A stretch of 44,716 nucleotides of DNA from Gammaproteobacteria bacterium. GTDB lineage: Bacteria; Pseudomonadota; Gammaproteobacteria; UBA4575. The stretch is from positions 1-44,716 of the forward strand of contig JANQOB010000007.1 in NCBI GenBank assembly GCA_028279275.1. The letters are read 5' to 3'. Each line of letters starts with the position of its first letter. The first letter of the stretch is position 1. The position numbers and the translations under genes were made by a program. Positions 27,064 to 33,966 of this stretch are shown piece by piece. The notes under the pieces are model-generated. The model made no database searches. It was not told where the DNA came from and saw nothing but the letters and a program-made list of their open reading frames with translations.

Positions 27064-27525
27064 TTATTCTTCTTGTATTGACATAATGTAGACAAGAAGA
27101 TCAAGAATAAGTCCTCTTGTATAGAGGTATTCATTAATTTCAGATTGATCAGTTATTTCATGATATTTTTTGGCAAGTTTATTATATTCTTCAGCCTCTT
27201 TTCGATATCGATCTCCCCATACTGGCATTTCTCTGGTTCCATGAACTCCAACACTTGGGGATCCGTCAATGGTCCTATAGACATTACTAAAAGGAAAATG
27301 ACCATTGTTGTTTTTTGTAAGCATAGTTAAATCGGTTGGCTTTTTTGTTAAAGATTCAGACATAATTCCATTACCTTTTCCATCAAAGCCATGACATATT
27401 GCACACGAGCGTTCGAATTCTATTCCGCCTAAGACTGGGTCATGACTTATAGAATCACTTGCGAATGTTTGCAGTGAAAACATGCTCAAGCAAATCAAGG
27501 ATATGATCTGGACGACAAATTTCAT
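27064..27525 (-). CDS. Monoheme cytochrome c, exported
   Basis: Periplasmic class I-type electron carrier. A signal peptide (about residues 1-22) precedes the heme site CAICH (C41-H45); the probable axial methionine is M100 in REMPVWG. Between them is the pattern shared by all four cytochromes here: GKGNG, KPTDLTML, HFPFSNVYRTIDG and HGT. This copy has a longer C-terminal helix region (about residues 105-150) than its upstream neighbour. It starts 2 bases after the stop of the other cytochrome gene, so they are co-translated. The redox partner is unknown. Confidence 0.9.
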   Translation of the reverse strand: MKFVVQIISLICLSMFSLQTFASDSISHDPVLGGIEFERSCAICHGFDGKGNGIMSESLTKKPTDLTMLTKNNNGHFPFSNVYRTIDGSPSVGVHGTREMPVWGDRYRKEAEEYNKLAKKYHEITDQSEINEYLYTRGLILDLLVYIMSIQEE

Positions 27526-27527
27526 AT

Positions 27528-27935
27528 TTACTCCTGAATAACTTGAAGATATAGAATGATGTCTAATGCTTTAGCTTTAGCCACAGAACTTGGTTCATTT
27601 TCTGTTTGTGTTTCTCTAATAAACTTATATCCCCAGATTGGCATTTCACTGGTTCCATGTTCCTTAGCTTGGTATGTGCCATCAAAAACACCCCATAGAT
27701 GATCAAATGGAAAATGCCCGTCGTTGTTTTTAGTAAGCACTGTTAAGTCAGCAGGTTTTCGTTTTAGAAAATCAACGACTGGCCCATCTCCTTTTCCGCT
27801 GCTTCCGTGGCATGATGCGCAATACTGCATAAATTCCTTTTTACCGACTACATCATTATCATCATCGGCATTTGCCTGACTAATAAATACTAGGAAACCA
27901 AAAGTGACTATTAAAATGTATTTATATAATTTCAT
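27528..27935 (-). CDS. Monoheme cytochrome c, exported
   Basis: Signal peptide (about 1-23, MKLYKYILIVTFGFLVFISQ then ANA) followed by heme site CASCH (C39-H43), GKGDGPVVDFLKRKPADLTVL, HFPFDHLWGVFDG and the axial methionine M98 in SEMPIWG. At 135 residues it is the shortest intact member of the local family. It begins 9 bases after the stop of the FNR gene and is followed 2 bases later by the second cytochrome, making a compact operon in which the regulator precedes its probable target genes. Confidence 0.9.
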   Translation of the reverse strand: MKLYKYILIVTFGFLVFISQANADDDNDVVGKKEFMQYCASCHGSSGKGDGPVVDFLKRKPADLTVLTKNNDGHFPFDHLWGVFDGTYQAKEHGTSEMPIWGYKFIRETQTENEPSSVAKAKALDIILYLQVIQE

Positions 27936-27944
27936 ATAAACTCC

Positions 27945-28691
27945 TTAAGCTGCATATTTCTCTAGTCCATCGTGATCTTTGATTTCAATGAGCTTGCCAT
28001 GTACTTTTATTAAACCTTTCGCTTGTAAGCGAGAAAATAAACGACTTACTGTTTCCATTGCTGCTGAAAGATAGTTACCAATATCTCGTCTTGACATATT
28101 TAGATTGAATTTATTTTTAGAGAATCCTCTAGCAGCATAGCGTTTAGATAAATTAAGCAATAATGTGGCGAGGCGTTGCTCAGCACTTTTCGTACCAATC
28201 AATAAAGTATGTTCTTCCTCATGTCTTATTTGATGGCTCATTTGTGTTAATAATTGTTTATAAAGTTCAGGTATCTCCGCCGCGAGTTCTATGTAACGTG
28301 CAAACGGTATTTCACAAACATAGGTAGTTTCAAGTGCTTGTGCAGTAGTGGGATATACATTTGAAGCAGCACCATCCAACGCCACTACGTCTCCTTGAAT
28401 TGAAAACCCTAAAATTTGCTCACGTCCTTCTTCATCATCTATGAGAGTTTTGAGGGAGCCGCTACGGATTACATAAATTGAATTAAACTTATCACCGGCC
28501 TGGTATAGGTATTCACTTCGATTTAATTTTATTGAATGTTTAATAATGGAGTTAAAAGCATCCAGTTCTTGACCCACTAATGAGTGTGCAAAGCAAGCGT
28601 TTACCTTACTGCAATTATGACAGTTCTTCTGACTATGGATAGTTGGTAGTACTAATGGCTTTTTTTGCGAAATTACAGGTGCAGTTCGCAT
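27945..28691 (-). CDS. fnr: FNR/CRP family oxygen-responsive transcription regulator
   Basis: A dimeric DNA-binding protein that senses oxygen through a [4Fe-4S] cluster. The four ligand cysteines are C24, C27, C33 and C126; the spacing C-x2-C-x5-C and the distance to the fourth equal those of E. coli FNR (20, 23, 29, 122). A cyclic-nucleotide-type beta-roll spans about residues 45-150, then a dimer helix and a winged helix-turn-helix. The recognition helix METVSRLFSRLQ keeps the E..SR residues that read TTGAT half-sites, matching the sites found around the region. It leads an operon with two cytochromes. FixK-type proteins often lack the cluster, so this is a true FNR rather than a FixK of that kind. 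Confidence 0.93.
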   Translation of the reverse strand: MRTAPVISQKKPLVLPTIHSQKNCHNCSKVNACFAHSLVGQELDAFNSIIKHSIKLNRSEYLYQAGDKFNSIYVIRSGSLKTLIDDEEGREQILGFSIQGDVVALDGAASNVYPTTAQALETTYVCEIPFARYIELAAEIPELYKQLLTQMSHQIRHEEEHTLLIGTKSAEQRLATLLLNLSKRYAARGFSKNKFNLNMSRRDIGNYLSAAMETVSRLFSRLQAKGLIKVHGKLIEIKDHDGLEKYAA

Positions 28692-28806
28692 CTTTTGACT
28701 CCCGAAATTATGCTCTAGATTCTCTGGCTTGTGCTTCTAAATAAGCACAAGTCTCCTGCTTGAGCGTAATTTAACGCTGGAAATCAACAAAAAATAATTA
28801 GTACGT

Positions 28807-28836
28807 GCACGTAGTAGACTCTCGGTAAATACGTAG
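28807..28836. promoter_or_regulatory. Pair of FixJ-like sites upstream of fnr
   Basis: GCACGTAG (28807-28814) and ATACGTAG (28829-28836) each differ by one base from the reported in vitro FixJ consensus GTAMGTAG. They are in the same orientation with a 22-base period, about two helix turns, 116-145 bases upstream of the fnr start. FixJ activation of an FNR/FixK-type gene is the known circuit in rhizobia. Confidence 0.35.
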
Positions 28837-28877
28837 TTGATTTAAGTTATGATCTTATTAAAAAGATTGGATGTGCT

Positions 28878-28913
28878 ATGTAAATTATTGATGTAATTAC
28901 ATAAAATTTACAT
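28878..28913. repeat. Nested palindrome built from ATGTAA-type half-sites
   Basis: Outer arms ATGTAAATT (28878-28886) and AATTTACAT (28905-28913) are perfect inverted repeats, and within them lies the 12-base palindrome ATGTAATTACAT (28891-28902). The two dyads are offset by only one base. The site is 115 bases before the fixL ATG and could be an operator for a dimer or tetramer. Confidence 0.5.
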
Positions 28914-29028
28914 TGGGATTTTTCAATGTCTGGCTAGATAAATAGCGTAGCCTACCCAAGAAAGCATGGGTTTTGTACGATGTTTATAGTATCGGTAAAT
29001 TTTTAATAGCGAAATTCAGTATTTAGAA

Positions 29029-30546
29029 ATGAAATTAGCTTCTGAGGCACGCTTACAAGCCATCGTAGAAAGCTCTATTGAAGCGATCATAACTATTGAT
29101 GGCTCTGGAATTATTCAAATGTTTAATCCAGCCGCTGAAAAAATATTTTCTTATAAATCATCAGAAGTTATTGGAAAAAATATCAGCTTGTTGATGCCAA
29201 CGCCACATCAACAAAAACATGATACATATATTAAGAATTACCAAACAAGCGGTAATGCAAAAATTATGGGGATTGGACGTGAGCTCACTGCTGTACGAAA
29301 AAATGGAACTATTTTCCCCATCTGGATATCTTTAACCGAGTTTTATGAAGAAGATAAACAATATTTTACTGGCTTTATACAAGACATTACAGAATTTAAG
29401 CAAGCTCAGGAAGCATTACGCTTACGAGAAGAGGTATTTGAATTAATTTTTGAAAATGCGCCAACTGGTGTAGCCGTATTAGATATTGAAGGTAATTATA
29501 CTAATGTAAACCCATCTTTATGTGACATCTTGGGTTATTCAAAACCAGAATTATTAAAGCTTTCTTATAAAGATATTACTTATCCAGAAGATTTAGAAAT
29601 CAGTGATGAATACTTGCATAAGCTCCTTAAAGGAGATTTTTCGGGTTTTTATTTAGATAAGCGTTATATCCGTAAAGACAAAAAAGTTGTTAATGTGATG
29701 TTGAATGTTGCAATAGTACATGAAAATGTTTCTTTAGCGCATGATGAGAAGGGCGATCCAGCATTTTTAATATCTCATGTTCTAGATGTCTCAGATAAAA
29801 TTGCAATAGAAAAAAAGCTTAAAATTCAACAAGAACAACTTGCACATAGAGATCGTGTCAGCATTATGGGTGAAATGGCCGCAGGTATAGCACACGAGAT
29901 TAACCAACCACTCACTGCAATAGAGTCTTATTCGCAAGCAGCGCAACGCAGAATAGAAGCCAATGATATTGATAAACTTCAAGAATTGTTAGAAAAGATA
30001 TCGAAAGCATCTAGGCGTGCAGGTAATGTGATTACTCATTTGCAAGCCATGGTTAAACGCGATACTCAGCAACATGATCAAATAAAGATTAATAAGTTAA
30101 TTGAAGAGGTTGTTAAGCTTGCTGAAATCGATGTATTGGCAAATGAATTTAAAATAAAGCATGAGCTTGCAGCTAAATTACCGTTAGTAATGGCTGATGC
30201 CATACAAATCCAGCAAGTGGTATTAAACTTGGTTCGCAATGCAATGGATGCAGCAAAACAAGAAGCCGAAGAAAATAGACAAATTACTATCAGCACTTCG
30301 TTTTTGGCAGATCAAAATAGAATTCAAGTATCGGTAAAGGATCATGGAAAAGGTATTGATGAAAAAACTGCAGAGCAGTTATTCAATCCATTTTTTACGA
30401 CTAAATTGTCAGGTATGGGTATGGGTTTGGCGGTTTGTCAATCGATTATACAATCACATGGCGGGCGTTTATGGTTTACACATAACGAAGATAAAGGGGC
30501 CACATTTCATTTCACTCTACCCACTTCTTTGAGTCAAAATGAATAA
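29029..30546 (+). CDS. fixL: Heme-PAS oxygen-sensor histidine kinase, FixL type
   Basis: Cytosolic sensor kinase, 505 residues, no membrane segment. PAS 1 (about 5-125) has the FixL heme features: H64 in KHDTYIKNY is the likely proximal heme ligand and R84 in GIGREL corresponds to the arginine that contacts bound oxygen in Bradyrhizobium FixL (H200, R220; same 20-residue separation). The FTGFIQDITE end of the domain also fits. PAS 2 (about 130-258) has no heme motif. The HisKA domain has phospho-acceptor H289 in AGIAHEINQPL, then an ATPase domain with NLVRNAMDAA, DHGKGID and GMGMGLAVC. Its last 8 bases overlap the fixJ start. Deoxy heme should activate the kinase. Confidence 0.93.
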   Translation: MKLASEARLQAIVESSIEAIITIDGSGIIQMFNPAAEKIFSYKSSEVIGKNISLLMPTPHQQKHDTYIKNYQTSGNAKIMGIGRELTAVRKNGTIFPIWISLTEFYEEDKQYFTGFIQDITEFKQAQEALRLREEVFELIFENAPTGVAVLDIEGNYTNVNPSLCDILGYSKPELLKLSYKDITYPEDLEISDEYLHKLLKGDFSGFYLDKRYIRKDKKVVNVMLNVAIVHENVSLAHDEKGDPAFLISHVLDVSDKIAIEKKLKIQQEQLAHRDRVSIMGEMAAGIAHEINQPLTAIESYSQAAQRRIEANDIDKLQELLEKISKASRRAGNVITHLQAMVKRDTQQHDQIKINKLIEEVVKLAEIDVLANEFKIKHELAAKLPLVMADAIQIQQVVLNLVRNAMDAAKQEAEENRQITISTSFLADQNRIQVSVKDHGKGIDEKTAEQLFNPFFTTKLSGMGMGLAVCQSIIQSHGGRLWFTHNEDKGATFHFTLPTSLSQNE

Positions 30547-31150
30547 AGATCAACAGATTGTATTTATTATTGATGATGATGAAGACGTGCGTGATAGTTT
30601 AGTAGAGTTGGTTACATCGATTGGTTTGAATGCTAGAGCGTATGAGTCTGCAAACAAATTTCTAAGTGAATTTGATAAGAACGCACCTGGCTGCATCCTT
30701 GCAGATGTACGCATGCCAGGTTTAAGTGGCATTGAGTTGCAATATAAGCTTATCGAATTACATGCACCTCAGCCATTAATTATTATAACTGGGCATGGTG
30801 ACATCACTATGGCGGTTCAAGCAATGAAAGATGGCGCGTTTGAATTTTTACAAAAGCCTTTTCGTGATCAAGACATTTTAGATTGCATAATTAAAGCTCT
30901 CGAACAAGACACTACTAATCGAATAAAAATTACCAAGCAAGATGAAACTCAAGAACGTATCAAGTCCTTAACATCTCGTGAGCGTGAGGTCATCGATAAG
31001 GTAATTGAAGGAAAATCGAATAAAATCATAGCGCGTGAGCTCGGCATTAGTAACCGTACGGTAGAGATTCATCGTTCTCATGCTATGGAGAAGCTGGACG
31101 TAAGATCAGTTACAGAACTGGTTAAGATTATGCTCAGTATTCAATCTTAG
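30539..31150 (+). CDS. fixJ: FixJ-type response regulator
   Basis: Two domains: a receiver (about 5-122) with acidic pocket D12-D14, phospho-acceptor D56 in ADVRMPG, switch Thr in IITGHGD and K in LQKPF, then a LuxR-type helix-turn-helix (about 143-200, LTSREREVIDKVIEGKSNKIIARELGIS and TVEIHRSHAMEKL). All phosphorylation residues are intact. It overlaps fixL by 8 bases, so kinase and regulator are made together. In rhizobia FixJ activates fixK and nifA; here fnr, transcribed divergently from fixL, is the obvious nearby target. Length 203 is the standard FixJ size. Confidence 0.95.
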   Translation: MNKDQQIVFIIDDDEDVRDSLVELVTSIGLNARAYESANKFLSEFDKNAPGCILADVRMPGLSGIELQYKLIELHAPQPLIIITGHGDITMAVQAMKDGAFEFLQKPFRDQDILDCIIKALEQDTTNRIKITKQDETQERIKSLTSREREVIDKVIEGKSNKIIARELGISNRTVEIHRSHAMEKLDVRSVTELVKIMLSIQS

Positions 31151-31309
31151 GCAATATATCTTTGCAGGGATCAACCTTCAATTGAATGCGTATTAATTTC
31201 AACAGAAATTGATCGAAGTCATTATTTTAGCACATGATGCTATGCCATCATTCTAGACGGAATGTTGTTCAATCTCGGTGTATCTGTGTCGCAATAGTTA
31301 AAGATTTCA

Positions 31310-31699
31310 ATGACCTGGAAATTAAAAAAAGTAGCGCCTATCCACTTAATTATTGGTGATGAAAATACTTGCGATCAAATAACTAAATTACTAGCTAAAA
31401 TTCCAGCTGAAGTAAAATCCTATGAGACTGCTAACGCATTTCTCCATGCACGTATCTCTGAAGCGCCTGCTTGTTTAATTACTGAAGTTAAATTAGGTGA
31501 TTCAGATGGAATTACATTTGTTAAACAAATGCGTGAACATGGTTTATCTACTCCCGTTATTATTTTGGCAGATGGTGATAACAGTGTGAATACTGCTGTA
31601 AAAGCAATTCAAGCAGGTGCTTCTGATTTTATTGAAAAACCAATCATAGAAAGAGATTTTCTTGAGCGAGTGCAAAAGGTTCTAGAAAAAAGTGATTAA
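31310..31699 (+). CDS. Stand-alone degenerate receiver domain
   Basis: A 129-residue protein with receiver fold and no output domain. It resembles the FixJ receiver, but key residues are changed: the acidic pair is reduced (IIGDEN), the phospho-acceptor aspartate is replaced by E59 in LITEVKLGDSDG, and the switch Thr is Ala in ILADGDN; only K110 in IEKPI remains. Such pseudo-receivers usually work by protein contact without phosphorylation, and Glu can mimic phospho-Asp. It lies 159 bases after fixJ on the same strand. It could tune FixL-FixJ signalling by binding FixL or FixJ; this is inferred from position and similarity. Confidence 0.82.
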   Translation: MTWKLKKVAPIHLIIGDENTCDQITKLLAKIPAEVKSYETANAFLHARISEAPACLITEVKLGDSDGITFVKQMREHGLSTPVIILADGDNSVNTAVKAIQAGASDFIEKPIIERDFLERVQKVLEKSD

Positions 31700-31794
31700 A
31701 TCTAATTTCAGTCAAATATATTTAATCTTGTAATGAGTATTTATCAATAATATTTTAATTGGATTCGTGAGTTTGTGTTTGATTTTTATATTTT

Positions 31795-31808
31795 TTGATA
31801 TAGCTCAG
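31795..31808. promoter_or_regulatory. Weak FNR-like box
   Basis: TTGAT-ATAG-CTCAG has one full half-site and two mismatches in the other. It ends 65 bases before the 46-residue membrane protein gene, the spacing shared by the better sites. Confidence 0.35.
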
Positions 31809-31872
31809 TTTATAAAAATAATTTTGACATAAAATATTATGCAAACGAGTAGAGAAATATAGAGGTTCAGAG

Positions 31873-32013
31873 ATGAAATATGTATATAAATTTGACCACT
31901 TTCATCGTGAATTAGTTACCTTTGCAAAAGAAAATTGGTTTGAGGTTGCTGTTTTATGCCTTTGGATAAGTATAGTTTTCTGGATAATCATTGCACTGTT
32001 TAGTTGGTGGTAA
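31873..32013 (+). CDS. 46-residue single-pass membrane protein
   Basis: Starts MKYVYKFDHFHRELVTFAKE and ends with one hydrophobic, tryptophan-rich segment (about residues 23-44, VEVAV-type start to ALFSWW). AGAGGT lies about 7-12 bases before the ATG. No family is recognised. It sits 61 bases before a potassium channel gene on the same strand and behind a weak FNR-like box, so it may be a channel accessory or a stress microprotein. Its short length makes homology search by eye impossible; the good ribosome binding site and sensible membrane topology support it. Confidence 0.55.
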   Translation: MKYVYKFDHFHRELVTFAKENWFEVAVLCLWISIVFWIIIALFSWW

Positions 32014-32074
32014 AATTATAGTCATAAATTAATATTTTATTGTAAATGCCATTAAATTATGGTGCTATATATAA

Positions 32075-32512
32075 ATGGCAGTTGTATTTATCAGCACAAT
32101 TTTCGTAATTGTGTTAGCAGTAGCACTTCATTACGAAGTGCTAACCCATCTCGCAGAAAGACACTTTAAACGCAAATGGCCTACAAGACTGCTACTACCA
32201 GTTGGTGTGCTTATCATTATTCTTGCGCATGTGATAGAAGTTTGGCTATTTGCATTATTGTTTTATATCTTGCTACCTATGGATGGAACAGGCGAAGTGA
32301 TCGGTGAGTTTAGTTATGGAATTCTAGATTGTGCCTATTTCTCTTTTGTTAATTACACTTCTCTTGGTTATGGCGATCTTGTTCCGGTAGGGCATATTCG
32401 ATTTACTGCAGGTTCAGAGGCCTTGACAGGTCTAGTACTTATCGCATGGACTGCATCTTTCACTTATCTTCAAATGCAGCAACTAATCAAAAACAAGAAT
32501 AATAAAGTTTAG
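32075..32512 (+). CDS. Two-pore-helix type potassium channel (Ion_trans_2)
   Basis: A 145-residue membrane protein with about three hydrophobic segments; the first (about 2-22) and second (about 39-66) precede a pore loop FVNYTSLGYGDLVPVG, whose TSLGYGD closely resembles the K+ selectivity filter T-x-GYGD. The last membrane helix is ALTGLVLIAWTASFTYLQM. There is no cytosolic ligand-binding domain. It probably forms a tetrameric K+ conducting pore, perhaps helping membrane potential in low-energy conditions, which is inference. No further gene follows on this strand before the convergent hypothetical gene. Confidence 0.82.
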   Translation: MAVVFISTIFVIVLAVALHYEVLTHLAERHFKRKWPTRLLLPVGVLIIILAHVIEVWLFALLFYILLPMDGTGEVIGEFSYGILDCAYFSFVNYTSLGYGDLVPVGHIRFTAGSEALTGLVLIAWTASFTYLQMQQLIKNKNNKV

Positions 32513-32536
32513 AAGTCTGTATAAAATATTGTTTAA

Positions 32537-33091
32537 CTAACTGTTATTAACCGCCGCATTTATTTCTTTCTTTAGTTCTTCAATATAATTTAATTTAGAC
32601 AAAGGCCATTTTTTGGATTCTTCGCTAGTAAGAATATCACCTGAGTTTGCTGCTAATTTATGTAGCCAATGATGTGTAACTTCAAGCGATACCTTTATTC
32701 CTTCTAGGTTATATTCTTGATTTTTATGATGAAAAGGGTCTGGAAACGAAATAAAAGTATTACTGAGATCATTGATTTCATGGCGATAATCAAACCAGCT
32801 TGCATAGGTATATCTTCCGGATATATAGAGGGTATCGATGTATTCATCTTGCTCAAACGTAATCTCTTTCCAGTGGTCTCCTTTAGCATTTATACCAAAT
32901 ATTAGATTCCAGTTTATTAGCAATGTATACAGCAAGGTAAACTCAATAAATTCCCAGTATTGAGCATTATCTTTTTGCTTATCGAGTTTATTTATTATCT
33001 CTGTGTAGTAAACGTAACATTTTAAAGTGGTATATAGTGTGTCCAATTGCCCAGCAATTCTTCTTATATCGTCTTGATCGATTTTAAGCAT
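32537..33091 (-). CDS. Hypothetical protein, unrecognised
   Basis: I do not recognise this 184-residue soluble protein. It has no signal peptide; it is mostly helical at both ends with a middle part rich in aromatic residues (YASWFDYRHEINDLSNTF, FPDPFHHKNQEY, THHWLHKL). The pattern of an N-terminal helix, LLYTLLINWNLIFG and a helical C-terminus is loosely reminiscent of HEPN/AbiU2-like helical bundles, but no R-x4-6-H catalytic motif is obvious, so that is only a suggestion. It is the third gene of a unit starting with a cytochrome c gene and the DUF3096-like gene (30-base gap), downstream of a perfect FNR box. Confidence 0.65.
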   Translation of the reverse strand: MLKIDQDDIRRIAGQLDTLYTTLKCYVYYTEIINKLDKQKDNAQYWEFIEFTLLYTLLINWNLIFGINAKGDHWKEITFEQDEYIDTLYISGRYTYASWFDYRHEINDLSNTFISFPDPFHHKNQEYNLEGIKVSLEVTHHWLHKLAANSGDILTSEESKKWPLSKLNYIEELKKEINAAVNNS

Positions 33092-33121
33092 CTGGAAAAG
33101 AATAGATGTTTATTGAAAAAT

Positions 33122-33307
33122 TTATAATCTAAAAAATAATTCAATTACAGGGTTATCATAGTGTCTTCGAATTTTTCTGTTATGGTATGCAATCGATACG
33201 ATTATTATTCCTAGTAGAATTAAAAATGTGGCAACAATATGTGATAATAAAGGTGGATAAATTATTATAAGTATTCCTGCAATTATTAGTATTATCCCGC
33301 CTAGCAT
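33122..33307 (-). CDS. DUF3096-like small membrane protein
   Basis: A 61-residue protein with two hydrophobic helices, GGIILIIAGILIIIYPPLL and IVATFLILLGIIIVSIAY, joined by a short loop; this matches the ~50-residue DUF3096 pattern (glycine-rich first helix, a Pro pair in the loop, IVA-LILLG in the second). A basic C-terminal extension (HNRKIRRHYDN) is extra. GGAGG 8 bases before the ATG is an excellent ribosome binding site. It lies 36 bases after a cytochrome c gene and 30 before the 184-residue hypothetical gene. Function unknown. Confidence 0.75.
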   Translation of the reverse strand: MLGGIILIIAGILIIIYPPLLSHIVATFLILLGIIIVSIAYHNRKIRRHYDNPVIELFFRL

Positions 33308-33343
33308 TTATTATACCTCCTAATTTTTTATTCAAATTTAAAT

Positions 33344-33793
33344 TTAGGGTTGGTTTTCTTGGATTGAATATAGAAATAAAATCAGTTCAAAAATGCGCCC
33401 TCTAACAAGGGTGCTGGCATAATCAGGGCTCACTTGTGTCCATGTTTCTTGATTATAGCGATCTCCCCATACGGGCATTAAACGAGTGCCATGGTATTTA
33501 TTCATATCGCGTCCATCAATGATTAAAAACGTTTCTATGAAAGGAAACGAGCCGTCATCATTTAGTAATTGAGTTAAATCGGTTGGTTTAAATACTAGAG
33601 CAGCAGAATAGGGTCCATCGCCTTTGCCATATTCTCCATGACAAAGAGCACATCTCTCTTGAAATTCCTTTTCGCCTTCAATAATAGCGTCATCCGTTTC
33701 GGTTAACTCTATTAACTTTTCTGCATTTAATGAACTAGTAAATAGAAGGGCCAAGATTGTTAAAACTGTTACTAATCTAATAGTGGTATACAT
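33344..33793 (-). CDS. Monoheme cytochrome c, exported
   Basis: The start at 33793 (MYTTIRLVTVL) is chosen because it gives a clean signal peptide ending in SLNA and has GAGGT upstream; a longer frame from 33838 would bury the signal. Heme site CALCH (C48-H52), then GKGDGPYSAALVFKPTDLTQLL, FPFIETFLIIDGRD, and the axial Met in RLMPVWG. It is the same family as the three other cytochromes in the window, including the split one. The promoter carries a perfect FNR box 57 bases upstream. It leads a three-gene unit with a DUF3096-like and a hypothetical gene. Confidence 0.9.
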   Translation of the reverse strand: MYTTIRLVTVLTILALLFTSSLNAEKLIELTETDDAIIEGEKEFQERCALCHGEYGKGDGPYSAALVFKPTDLTQLLNDDGSFPFIETFLIIDGRDMNKYHGTRLMPVWGDRYNQETWTQVSPDYASTLVRGRIFELILFLYSIQENQP

Positions 33794-33849
33794 AATAACC
33801 TCATAATTATTGTCTGGCTCATAGAGTATTCGATGCATATAAATAATTC

Positions 33850-33863
33850 TTGATATACATCAA
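33850..33863. promoter_or_regulatory. FNR box, perfect match
   Basis: TTGAT-ATAC-ATCAA matches all ten consensus positions, 57 bases upstream of the chosen cytochrome start. It also supports that start, since the longer frame would begin only 12 bases from the site. Confidence 0.75.
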
Positions 33864-33966
33864 ATTTATATGACTAAGCTGTTATAGTATTGGATTCACG
33901 TATTTGGTGCTTATAAAAATTAAAAAAAGCATGTAATGGGTTCTGGAAAATACCCATGTACTTAAA

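Larger units (their letters stand above)
28692..29028. other. Divergent control region between fnr and fixL
   Basis: No gene is seen in these 337 bases. The region holds two sequences close to the FixJ site GTAMGTAG (28807-28814, 28829-28836), a poor FNR-like sequence TTGAT-TTAA-GTTAT (28837-28850, three mismatches) and a nested palindrome (28878-28913). A short hairpin GCTTGTGCTTCTAAATAAGCACAAG-like sequence near 28728-28751 precedes fnr in its leader. Confidence 0.6.

Noticed and set aside
28837..28850. TTGAT-TTAA-GTTAT as an FNR autoregulatory site
   Set aside because: Three mismatches in the second half-site; mentioned in the spacer but not called.
31195..31210. AATTTC-AACA-GAAATT hairpin after fixJ as a terminator
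   Set aside because: Short AT-rich stem and no T-run; could be chance.
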